Positions 1 through 6,228 of a stretch of DNA of 6,360 nt are shown one piece after another. The notes below the pieces were generated by a model, which did no database searches, was not told the DNA's origin, and saw only the letters and a program-made list of their open reading frames with translations. Position numbers and translations under genes: made by a program. Every line of letters starts with the position of its first letter. The stretch's first letter is position 1. Source of the DNA: Desulfurococcales archaeon (GTDB lineage Archaea > Thermoproteota > Thermoprotei_A > Sulfolobales > Acidilobaceae); the NCBI GenBank assembly GCA_015521095.1, contig WAOU01000003.1, positions 1-6,360 of the forward strand. Direction: 5' to 3'.

Positions 1-370
1 GTTTACCGCCTGGACAGATTATAGATAGGATGCTCGCTGAGAGAAATCCGCTTCCAAGACCGGCCTCGAAGACCTTTGATCCATGCCTAAGTCCAGCTCT
101 AATAGCCATGTAGGCTGAATCCTTTGGATATATGACTTGGGTTCCTCTCCTCCCCCAGTTCTCTAGCTCTTCTAGCCAGGTTGGCTTAAGAACATATATA
201 GAGCCCCTTAACGTATCGATCCTGGACCCATATCCTGACTCCAGGATGGCTTCTCCTTTTACAGGTCCTGCTATAGTACTATATACTGCCTTCTTCCTTA
301 CTGTGACAAAGTATTCTCTGCGTTTATCTCCTGCGACCGCCAGTAATTTTACTCTTGCTCCTTCCTCCAA
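1..370 (-). CDS. trmI: tRNA (adenine-N1)-methyltransferase, TrmI/GCD14 family (5' part; continues off left edge)
   Basis: The product methylates N1 of adenine 57/58 in the T-loop of tRNA using S-adenosylmethionine; in archaea it works as a homotetramer in the cytosol. The first 123 codons are visible. Residues 1-60 form the small N-terminal beta domain typical of TrmI. It is followed by the family linker (PTWLEELENWGRRGTQVIYPKDSAY, given here only as positions 63-87, with key elements QVIYPKD at 78-84). Next comes the SAM-binding motif I, FEAGLGSG at 101-108. The C-terminal catalytic half lies outside the window. The only possible start in frame is TTG (370-368), because a stop lies at 391-389. 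A GGTG Shine-Dalgarno site (complement of 381-384) sits 10 bases upstream. The gene is divergent from tmcA, another tRNA modification gene. Family assignment is firm; the exact target (57, 58 or both) cannot be read from this half. Confidence 0.88.
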   Translation of the reverse strand, partial: MEEGARVKLLAVAGDKRREYFVTVRKKAVYSTIAGPVKGEAILESGYGSRIDTLRGSIYVLKPTWLEELENWGRRGTQVIYPKDSAYMAIRAGLRHGSKVFEAGLGSGFLSASILSIICPGGK

Positions 371-411
371 CTCATATCTACACCAATTCTATAACATAGC
401 GTTATAGGTTT

Positions 412-421
412 CAAAATATAA
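412..421 (-). promoter_or_regulatory. Probable TATA box of trmI
   Basis: The minus strand reads TTATATTTTG here. A start of transcription about 26 bases downstream would fall near 390, giving a leader of about 20 bases that carries the GGTG site before the TTG start. Spacing fits an archaeal TBP/TFB promoter; the call rests on spacing and AT content only. Confidence 0.45.
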
Positions 422-450
422 CTGAGATCCAAAAAACTATATCCTGGCAG

Positions 451-460
451 ATAATAAATA
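451..460 (+). promoter_or_regulatory. Candidate TATA box for tmcA
   Basis: ATAATAAATA on the plus strand is the most TATA-like element upstream of tmcA and would start transcription near 482, leaving a leader of about 145 bases. A weaker alternative is CTATAAGG at 531-538, which would start near 560. The sequence does not decide between them. Confidence 0.3.
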
Positions 461-474
461 CACGGGATAACCTA

Positions 475-604
475 GGAGGATCCATTCCCTCCAAGAGATG
501 AAATTATAGGTCTCGGGGAATACTCGTAGTCTATAAGGCCTACCAGAGGCCTCGCCTCCACGTAACGTCTCCCGTAAAGATATGGGAGAGAGAAACCCTC
601 TCCC
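475..604 (+). promoter_or_regulatory. Structured leader of tmcA with several inverted repeats
   Basis: Five short perfect inverted repeats lie in about 130 bases: GGAGG 475-479 with CCTCC 488-492; GGCCT 537-541 with AGGCC 547-551; GAGGC 546-550 with GCCTC 554-558; TCTCCC 568-573 with GGGAGA 584-589; and GGGAGAG 584-590 with CTCTCCC 598-604. The last two share 584-589, so they cannot form together, and the second and third also exclude each other. The stretch is more GC-rich than the AT-rich 400-470 region beside it. This could be a folded 5' leader controlling tmcA or a small RNA; no known riboswitch class is recognised. No clear terminator T-run follows the last stem, which argues against a classical attenuator. 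Confidence 0.3.
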
Positions 605-626
605 TCAGGAATCATGCTAGGCGCCC

Positions 627-3173
627 GTGGTGAGGCAGGAGCCTCTGGACCGAGCGGGTGTGGTAACCGTGAAGCCGCGTGAAGAGATCGAGAAGGAAGC
701 ATTAGAAGTAGTTAGGAAACTGGAAAAGATAGCTGGTAATCCTGCTCTAAGAATGCTCAAGAAGGTTGGAAGAGCACTCAAGACGAGTATTCCTGCAGGA
801 TACCGTATCCTACTAGTCGTGTCCGGGAATGATCCATATAAGATAGGAGCCATAACAGCCAGGGCACTCCTCTACTACGAGAAGAGATACCGTAAGATTG
901 CGGAGAGGAGGCCTCTCCAAGCACTCTACGTGTTCCATGATGAATTCGATGACGCAAGGATACGTAAAGAGATAACCAAGCGGGCCATCAAGGAAAAAGC
1001 TAGCCTACTCTCACAGACGACCGCCCGCTACGAGGAGAGCGAGAAATACCTAGGAACCACCTTCCAGGCACTCGTACTAGACCTGACAAACGATCTCAAA
1101 CCAAACGACGTGGGAAGACTAGTTGGCGTAGTGGAAGGAGGAGGCCTAATCATAATACAGGCACCGTCATGGAATGAATGGGATACCAAGCTCACTCTAT
1201 TCAAACAGAATCTCCTCGTGCCAGGCTACGAGGAGCCCAGACACATATTCATTACATGGTTCAAGAGAAAACTCCTCCAACACGAGACAAACATCTTCGT
1301 ATACGATGCAGACAACGACGAACTTCTAAGCGGTAAACCACTCAAGACCGTTCCAAGCAAGAAAGACAAAACAATAGTGTTCCCAGACAAGAAACTCTTC
1401 CCCGACCAGATATACAGGCTCGCCCTAACCAACGACCAGGTCAAGGTAATAAAGAACCTCGAATGGCTCTACGAGAAACCCAAACGAGGCCAAAAGAAAG
1501 CAATAGTAGTAACAGCAGATCGGGGAAGAGGAAAGAGCTGTGCGGTAGGTATAGGCCTAATAGGACTAGCCAAAGTACTTGGAGAAGTAAAACACAGAGT
1601 GAGAATACTTGTAACAGCTCCTAGCTTATCAAACGTTCAGAGCCTCATGCAACTCGCCCTCAAAGCTGCGGAAGCCGCGGGATTGAACCCTAAGCCAATA
1701 AAGCGTGGAGGGAGAATCTTAGAGATTCAAGGAAAGAAGTTCAGCCTCGAATACTGGGAGCCCATCAATATTCCAAATCTAAGTGCGGATATTGTAGCGG
1801 TGGATGAGGCCAGCGGAATCCATGTCCCTCTACTCCACAAGATCTGGAAGGCCCACAAGAGACTAGTTTTTGCCGCAACGATCCACGGATATGAGGGCGC
1901 CGGGAGAGGATTCAATGTAAGGTTCCTAGAAGCCCTGAGAAAAGACCCGAATACTAAGCTGATAAGGCTAACAATGGACGAGCCCATAAGGTATTCAAAG
2001 AACGACCCAATAGAGAAATGGCTCTTCGACGTACTCCTCCTAGACGCTGAGCCCGCTGAACTAGACGATGAAGACTATGACCAGATAAGAAAAGGAATGG
2101 TCGAATACCTTGTTCTAGACCCTGCATGGCTCTTCAGCGAAGAAGGAGAAGAAACACTTAGACAGCTCTTCGGAATATATGTTCTCGCACACTATCGTAA
2201 CGAGCCAGACGACCTAGCAATGCTCGCAGACGCCCCACACCACAAGATAAGGGCCCTCCGGACCATCAAGACAAAGAAGATTGTCTCAGCCGCACAAGTC
2301 GCGGAGGAGGGAGGACTAGACGACGAGATGATTGACCGCCTGCTCCGAGGCGAAAAAATAGCTGGCAACATCATACCAGACAGGCTACTCAAACACCAGA
2401 GGATAATCGAATATGGAAAAATGAAGGGCTGGAGAGTCGTAAGAATAGCCACCCATCCAGAAGCCCAGGACAGAGGACTAGGAAGCATACTACTTGGACA
2501 CCTATACAAAGAGGTCGAAGAAAAAGGCCTAGACTGGCTAGGGAGCGGTTTCGGAGTAAACGACAAGCTTCTAAGATTCTGGATAAGGAACAGATTCAGA
2601 GTTCTCCACATCAGCCCAGACCGAAACCCCGTCAGCGGAGAATACACGATACTCGTAGTAAACCCCATATCAGAGACAGCCCAGAAAGCAGTAGAAATAA
2701 GCGCCCGCGAATACAAGTGGAAGCTCCTCCACAGCCTCTACGACACATACAGGGATCTAGAAACAGAGATAGCAATCCAAATGCTAGACCAGGACCCACC
2801 AGGAATCAACGAAAACTACAAGCCAAGGATAACTCCTATACTCAGGGACAGAGCATGGGTATACAACTACGGCCCAATGACCTATGAGAGCGCAAACGAC
2901 CTAATATACGAGCTCGCCAGAACCTACTGGATACACCCCCCGCACAAGAGACCAGAACTCGACGAATTCGAGAGACACGTCCTAGTAGCAAAAGTCCTCC
3001 AAGGAAAGCCATGGAGCGAGGTAGCATCAGAACTCGGAGTCAAAGAATACAAGATAATGAGCGGCCTAAAACAACTTGTAAGGAAACTAACAGAACACTA
3101 CTATGGAATAAAAGAAGACGACCCCGTAGGAGTAAGCCTACAGGATCTATCTAGTGAACTAGAAAAAGAATAA
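627..3173 (+). CDS. tmcA: tRNA(Met)/RNA cytidine N4-acetyltransferase TmcA (Kre33/NAT10 family)
   Basis: The enzyme makes N4-acetylcytidine in RNA from acetyl-CoA and ATP; archaeal homologues act on tRNA and, in some hyperthermophiles, on many rRNA sites. Domain order matches the family over 848 residues. An N-terminal Rossmann-like TmcA_N domain spans about 20-230. A RecD-type helicase module follows, with Walker A ADRGRGKS at 297-304, Walker B VDEA at 392-395 and the family signature GYEGAGRGF at 421-429. The GNAT acetyltransferase domain begins near LAHYRNEPDDL (520-530), with acetyl-CoA loop QDRGLGS at 614-620. A C-terminal RNA-binding region lies beyond about 700. GTG 627 is the first start after an in-frame stop at 618-620 but has no clear Shine-Dalgarno site. 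GTG 669 has GGGTG (656-660) 8 bases upstream and would give 834 residues, so the true start may be there. The gene stands alone, divergent from trmI. Confidence 0.95.
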   Translation: MVRQEPLDRAGVVTVKPREEIEKEALEVVRKLEKIAGNPALRMLKKVGRALKTSIPAGYRILLVVSGNDPYKIGAITARALLYYEKRYRKIAERRPLQALYVFHDEFDDARIRKEITKRAIKEKASLLSQTTARYEESEKYLGTTFQALVLDLTNDLKPNDVGRLVGVVEGGGLIIIQAPSWNEWDTKLTLFKQNLLVPGYEEPRHIFITWFKRKLLQHETNIFVYDADNDELLSGKPLKTVPSKKDKTIVFPDKKLFPDQIYRLALTNDQVKVIKNLEWLYEKPKRGQKKAIVVTADRGRGKSCAVGIGLIGLAKVLGEVKHRVRILVTAPSLSNVQSLMQLALKAAEAAGLNPKPIKRGGRILEIQGKKFSLEYWEPINIPNLSADIVAVDEASGIHVPLLHKIWKAHKRLVFAATIHGYEGAGRGFNVRFLEALRKDPNTKLIRLTMDEPIRYSKNDPIEKWLFDVLLLDAEPAELDDEDYDQIRKGMVEYLVLDPAWLFSEEGEETLRQLFGIYVLAHYRNEPDDLAMLADAPHHKIRALRTIKTKKIVSAAQVAEEGGLDDEMIDRLLRGEKIAGNIIPDRLLKHQRIIEYGKMKGWRVVRIATHPEAQDRGLGSILLGHLYKEVEEKGLDWLGSGFGVNDKLLRFWIRNRFRVLHISPDRNPVSGEYTILVVNPISETAQKAVEISAREYKWKLLHSLYDTYRDLETEIAIQMLDQDPPGINENYKPRITPILRDRAWVYNYGPMTYESANDLIYELARTYWIHPPHKRPELDEFERHVLVAKVLQGKPWSEVASELGVKEYKIMSGLKQLVRKLTEHYYGIKEDDPVGVSLQDLSSELEKE

Positions 3174-3194
3174 GAGTAAACACGGCATTATCTA

Positions 3195-3199
3195 TTTTT
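3195..3199 (+). terminator. Possible T-tract terminator of tmcA
   Basis: A run of five T follows the tmcA stop by about 21 bases (TATTTTTC at 3193-3200, TTTTT at 3195-3199). Archaeal termination often needs only a T-run on the coding strand. There is no strong hairpin in front of it. The run overlaps the 3' end of the convergent pseudogene. Confidence 0.35.
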
Positions 3200-3521
3200 C
3201 ACGGTTTCACTTCTATAACTATCTCATTATAGTATGGGAGATCATTACCTGTAAAGAACATATACATGGGACCATACCCTGTTATCGTTATTTCTAGCCC
3301 GCTGTTTCTGAAGTAATCTACTGTATAAGCTCAATACGAGCGTCAAAAGTATTAATCAACGTATCCCTGCAGATGTAATAAACGCGTCCTAGATCCATTA
3401 GGTTCTCTCAAAGCTTCTCAGATATTAGATCCTCCCCAATTATTCCAGAGTATTCCCTTATCCATTTGTATGGGCGTGCTTGAATGCTTAGAAGATTATT
3501 AGACATGTTTCCCTTTATCAT
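3199..3521 (-). pseudogene. Broken small gene of unknown family (in-frame TGA plus frameshift)
   Basis: Reading the minus strand from ATG (3521-3519) gives MIKGNMSNNLLSIQARPYKW and then an IREYSGIIGEDLISEKL segment up to a TGA at 3410-3408. The same frame then continues with protein-like sequence (NLMDLGRVYYICRD, NTFDARIELIQ) until TAG at 3320-3318. A second frame, offset by one base, takes over at 3330 with AYTVDYFRNSGLEIT, GYGPMYMFFTG and NEIVIEVKP, and ends at TGA 3201-3199. Repaired, the protein would have about 108 residues, be rich in aromatics and likely cytosolic. The start is well marked: GGTGAG (complement of 3529-3534) lies 7 bases upstream. The TGA could be one step from CGA (Arg). 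No slippery heptamer is visible at the frame change, so decay is likelier than programmed recoding. Two independent sequencing errors are the alternative. I do not recognise the family. It lies downstream of, and in the same direction as, the 641-residue protein gene and ends 25 bp from the convergent tmcA. Confidence 0.7.
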
Positions 3522-3570
3522 CCGAGTTCTCACCTTTTGTATAATTTACTTAAGTCTTAATATTGTCGCA

Positions 3571-3580
3571 TTTTATTTCA
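3571..3580 (-). promoter_or_regulatory. Possible TATA box of the pseudogene
   Basis: The minus strand reads TGAAATAAAA here, resembling a BRE/TATA element. Transcription would start near 3550, about 29 bases before the ATG at 3521 and upstream of the GGTGAG site. If right, the broken gene keeps its own promoter and is not only read through from the gene upstream. Confidence 0.35.
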
Positions 3581-3659
3581 TTGGCTTCTTGACCATATAC
3601 TTTAGTCAAAGAATATCAAGACAACTATAATATTAACGAGATTAACGTAATTTTAAAGA

Positions 3660-3700
3660 TATAGGATGATAACCTATAAAATAAAAAAGATTATTTTATA
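3660..3700 (-). terminator. Compound AT-rich terminator behind the 641-residue protein gene
   Basis: Ten bases past the stop codon (3712-3710) lies a perfect 10-bp inverted repeat, TATAAAATAA at 3675-3684 and TTATTTTATA at 3691-3700, with a 6-base spacer. On the minus strand it contains TCTTTTTTATTTTA, a strong archaeal T-tract. A second inverted repeat follows, TATAGG at 3660-3665 and CCTATA at 3673-3678 with a 7-base loop; it shares 3675-3678 with the first, so only one stem can form at a time. The position and T-rich minus strand make termination the likeliest role. Confidence 0.65.
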
Positions 3701-3709
3701 ATTTAGAAA

Positions 3710-5635
3710 TTAACTATTTGCTTGACTAGTTACGCAATAGATTCCTGTACATGGAGGAGGAGTCGTTTGTGAATATGTTAATGTAATATACACTAGATTG
3801 AAGAATTCATTATTGCTATCATAGTTTGCTGCGAAGTAGCGAGCCGTCGGATAGTAGACTTGCATGGATACATCTATATCACCGCTGAGGCTATTCGTTT
3901 GAAGTATTCTTGCATCAGCAGTTACAGCTGAGGCAGATACTTCTACATTAATATAACCTATACTCGACAATAATGAGTACACTCTATATATGAGTTCTGC
4001 TACCGGGTGTTCTGTCTCATCCGCTAACATATCGAGTAGAACTCCCATCAAAGGAGGACTGTCTATAAGTGCATCATAGCTCATTTGAGCGTCTGAAGAA
4101 TTCAATGATACTAGCATTCTCCATATCTCAACCGGATAATTGTTTGGATTTCTATCTGCTTGATATGACAATAAAGTACTTCCGAGACCGTCGCCCCACT
4201 CATCATAGAACGGATCACTACTGGATGAGAATTCTATAGAGAAACTATTAGCACCGTAGGAAACTGTGTATAAGGGCACAACTGTAACCACAGGGGTTAC
4301 TATGTAATATGTATCACTCGAGTTCTCGTCTATTATCCACTCTACTAGTATAACATCTTCCCCAAATGTTACAACAGCATTATTTATCCATAGTGTTCCC
4401 ATCCTCTTGGTTGATTCACCTAACGTAACTACCTCTGAGATATGCGTTGTCCCTATATTAATGCTAGAAGAAGTATCCATAAGATGGCCTGCGAACAATA
4501 ATCCACTTACAGCGGCTGTTACTTCAAAATAATCTAGTGAAATTGATATTATGAAGTTATTTGCATCTGTCGTCGATACTAGATTATTAATATAGTATCT
4601 AAATATTGGAATGTTAACAAACTCGAAAGAGTTGGCTTTGCTATTATTCCATAAGTCAGTTCCAACGAATTCCTCCAGTCTTATCATGTTAATAGAGGTA
4701 TATGGTGCATTTGGATTATTATTTTCTGTAGCTATTAGATTACGAAGTATTGGTAGAAACTGGTTTATCTCTGAATATCTTGTCTTTTCAATATAGTATC
4801 TGGAAACAAGAAGATCTTTGACGAATCTCTGGTAATCCTCTTCAATGTCTGGATCGCCGTCTGATTCAACAAATCCATTAATCCACCATTTTGGGATACT
4901 TCTAGTATATTCATAATATTTCGTCCAGTTAACTTCTTGGTAAATTCCATAATTAGCCCCTGGAAACGGGAACTCTTCTAGATCTGCTGGGGTTACTTCT
5001 GAGATTGCTGGTTGGTCTATGATATTATACTTGTATAGCATATACTGATCCAACTTGTTTAATTTTTCAACGCTCGCAAGCTTGGCCATTATCATAATAT
5101 TCATATCATTTTCTGAGATAGTTATCAAGTTGCTTTCTAATAATGAGAGCCAATTGTTTGGTGATTCTTCTTTGACAGATATGAAATCATTTGGATCCAC
5201 TCGGTAATTTTTCGACTTTGCATAGTCTAGTAGGCTCACTGTATAGCTTGATATTATTATGTTGTATACTCTACTGTTATCATAATCTCTAAGCTGTAAG
5301 AAAACTGTCGGTAGATATGTTTTAAAATCGTCGTCAAGAGATGTCTTCATTATAATGTCTCTGTATGCACTATATTTATCGAATGTAATCGAGAGTCCAC
5401 GTGAATCGTGAATAATACCCGATGCCTCAAATATTCCTACTCCAGGAATTGTAAGCAGAGCTAAGGCAACCACATAATTTTCTCCTACGCCTAGTTTTTT
5501 CAGTGCTTTTTCATCAATTAATATTCTTACTGATTCTGATATTCCTTGACTGGAATATACAGTTATTATAGCTAATGATACAATAGATAAAAGTATTAAA
5601 GCTACGATTGCTAAAGATAGATATTTCTGCACCAT
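3710..5635 (-). CDS. Large secreted or membrane-anchored protein of unknown function
   Basis: This 641-residue protein is not recognised. Residues 1-4 (MVQK) lead into a hydrophobic helix at about 5-27 (LSLAIVALILLSIVSLAIITV), a signal peptide or an uncleaved N-terminal anchor. The rest has no second membrane segment and should lie outside the cell. It is rich in Tyr, Asn, Ser, Asp and Ile. The second half (about 355-620) has alternating Val/Ile/Thr/Tyr patterns suggesting beta-strands. N-glycosylation sequons stand at N236, N330, N438 and N512. An acidic loop SDGDPDIEED lies at 258-267. The only two cysteines, C629 and C634, form a CTGIYC loop after a TTPPP linker at the very C terminus. ATG at 5635-5633 is preceded by GAGGTGAT (complement of 5638-5645), a strong archaeal Shine-Dalgarno site. 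Codons favour A/T at third positions far more than tmcA does. A surface, S-layer-associated or adhesion role is only inference. Confidence 0.85.
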   Translation of the reverse strand: MVQKYLSLAIVALILLSIVSLAIITVYSSQGISESVRILIDEKALKKLGVGENYVVALALLTIPGVGIFEASGIIHDSRGLSITFDKYSAYRDIIMKTSLDDDFKTYLPTVFLQLRDYDNSRVYNIIISSYTVSLLDYAKSKNYRVDPNDFISVKEESPNNWLSLLESNLITISENDMNIMIMAKLASVEKLNKLDQYMLYKYNIIDQPAISEVTPADLEEFPFPGANYGIYQEVNWTKYYEYTRSIPKWWINGFVESDGDPDIEEDYQRFVKDLLVSRYYIEKTRYSEINQFLPILRNLIATENNNPNAPYTSINMIRLEEFVGTDLWNNSKANSFEFVNIPIFRYYINNLVSTTDANNFIISISLDYFEVTAAVSGLLFAGHLMDTSSSINIGTTHISEVVTLGESTKRMGTLWINNAVVTFGEDVILVEWIIDENSSDTYYIVTPVVTVVPLYTVSYGANSFSIEFSSSSDPFYDEWGDGLGSTLLSYQADRNPNNYPVEIWRMLVSLNSSDAQMSYDALIDSPPLMGVLLDMLADETEHPVAELIYRVYSLLSSIGYINVEVSASAVTADARILQTNSLSGDIDVSMQVYYPTARYFAANYDSNNEFFNLVYITLTYSQTTPPPCTGIYCVTSQANS

Positions 5636-5680
5636 ATATCACCTCTAATATATTTAAATAATTTGTTGAATTCGTTTACA

Positions 5681-5690
5681 TTATATATAG
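5681..5690 (-). promoter_or_regulatory. Probable TATA box of the secreted-protein gene
   Basis: The minus strand reads CTATATATAA. Transcription would begin near 5660, giving a leader of about 25 bases that includes the GAGGTGAT site. A nearer AT-rich element (TTTAAATA, around 5652-5660) would place the start inside the coding region and lose the Shine-Dalgarno site, so it is less likely. Confidence 0.45.
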
Positions 5691-5735
5691 TACTGAATTA
5701 TTAAATTCGTGTTCATGGATAGTTTGTATAATAAT

Positions 5736-5750
5736 AGAAAAATTTATAAA
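5736..5750 (+). promoter_or_regulatory. Strong TATA box facing the ATP synthase operon, with a long leader
   Basis: GAAAAATTTATAAA (from about 5737) holds an A-rich BRE-like part followed by the palindromic TTTATAAA at 5743-5750. Transcription would begin near 5772, leaving about 110 bases of leader before the GTG at 5884. A second candidate, TATATTATT at 5832-5840, would start near 5862 and give a 22-base leader that still includes the GGGGTG site at 5870-5875. Two promoters may be used. The rest of the 5636-5883 gap holds no supported gene. Confidence 0.45.
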
Positions 5751-5883
5751 CATCCTTCCATTGAGATGTAAATCCTACGACTTATTTCATAGAGAATTTT
5801 GCTCTATCACAAGCGATTGACCAAGTTTGGGTATATTATTAATTAACCGGCACTCTAGGTTATCATTAAGGGGTGTTGAAGAA

Positions 5884-6222
5884 GTGACTGGTTCATCGGT
5901 CGAGAAACTTACTAATGCTGTCTTGACATTTGATCAAAAAATGGACCAGTTATCATTACAGGCGCAGGAGTATGCGGGCGAGATCGTAAAATACGCTGAC
6001 CAGCTAGCGAGGGAACTAGAGAACGATGTGGATATACTAGTAAAACAGCTTGAGGAAGAGATAAGGAAGTATGTCGAGGAGAAGTCGGAGGAGCTGAAGA
6101 AAAGCTATGCCAGTATGAAGGAGGAGAAGCTGAGAGAGATTAAGTATAAAGCAGAGACTAACAAGGACGCCGCTGTCAATGCGGTTGTCGAGGAGCTGAA
6201 GAAGCTCCTGTCAGAGGTGTAG
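5884..6222 (+). CDS. atpH: A-type (V-type) ATP synthase peripheral-stalk subunit, H/G-like
   Basis: The 112-residue product is almost entirely charged helix. From about residue 18 to 92 it is a long coiled coil rich in Glu, Lys and Gln (for example EEEIRKYVEEKSEELKK around 57-73). A short C-terminal amphipathic helix, AVNAVVEELKKLL (97-109), follows. Size and layout match AhaH-type subunits (about 100-110 residues), which pair with subunit E to form the peripheral stalk of the archaeal ATP synthase. No membrane or catalytic motif is present. The start is taken as GTG 5884, with GGGGTG at 5870-5875 lying 8 bases upstream. The frame is open from TTG 5827, but the extra 19 residues look unlike the family and that TTG has no ribosome site. 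The gene heads the operon and ends 6 bases before the next. By itself a coiled coil is weak evidence; the adjacent subunit C gene supports the call. Confidence 0.75.
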   Translation: MTGSSVEKLTNAVLTFDQKMDQLSLQAQEYAGEIVKYADQLARELENDVDILVKQLEEEIRKYVEEKSEELKKSYASMKEEKLREIKYKAETNKDAAVNAVVEELKKLLSEV

Positions 6223-6228
6223 CCTGCC

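Noticed and set aside
132..407. Plus-strand open frame of 91 codons
   Set aside because: It is antisense to trmI, whose minus-strand product carries the clear EAGLGSG SAM motif and family linker.
502..632. Plus-strand open frame in the tmcA leader
   Set aside because: It is open for about 40 codons but has no ATG, GTG or TTG start.
614..682. Small leader peptide from ATG 614 overlapping tmcA
   Set aside because: Only about 22 codons with no supporting ribosome site or recognisable feature; chance is sufficient.
2192..2716. Minus-strand open frame of 174 codons inside tmcA
   Set aside because: It is antisense to the conserved GNAT domain of tmcA, and its composition (Ser/Leu/Phe-rich) is that of a shadow frame.
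3318..3333. Programmed frameshift joining the two pseudogene segments
   Set aside because: No X-XXY-YYZ slippery heptamer is present, and the separate in-frame TGA upstream would still stop translation.
3589..3609. TTGAC/GTCAA inverted repeat and ATTAACG direct repeat (3632-3638, 3641-3647) in the AT-rich gap
   Set aside because: Such short matches are expected by chance in AT-rich DNA and coincide with no gene signal.
3660..3672. C/D-box RNA suggested by GGATGATAA
   Set aside because: No matching D box (CTGA) or C'/D' pair at proper spacing was found on that strand.
5827..5883. N-terminal extension of the ATP synthase H subunit from TTG 5827
   Set aside because: There is no ribosome site before 5827, the extension lacks coiled-coil character, and GTG 5884 has GGGGTG at good spacing.
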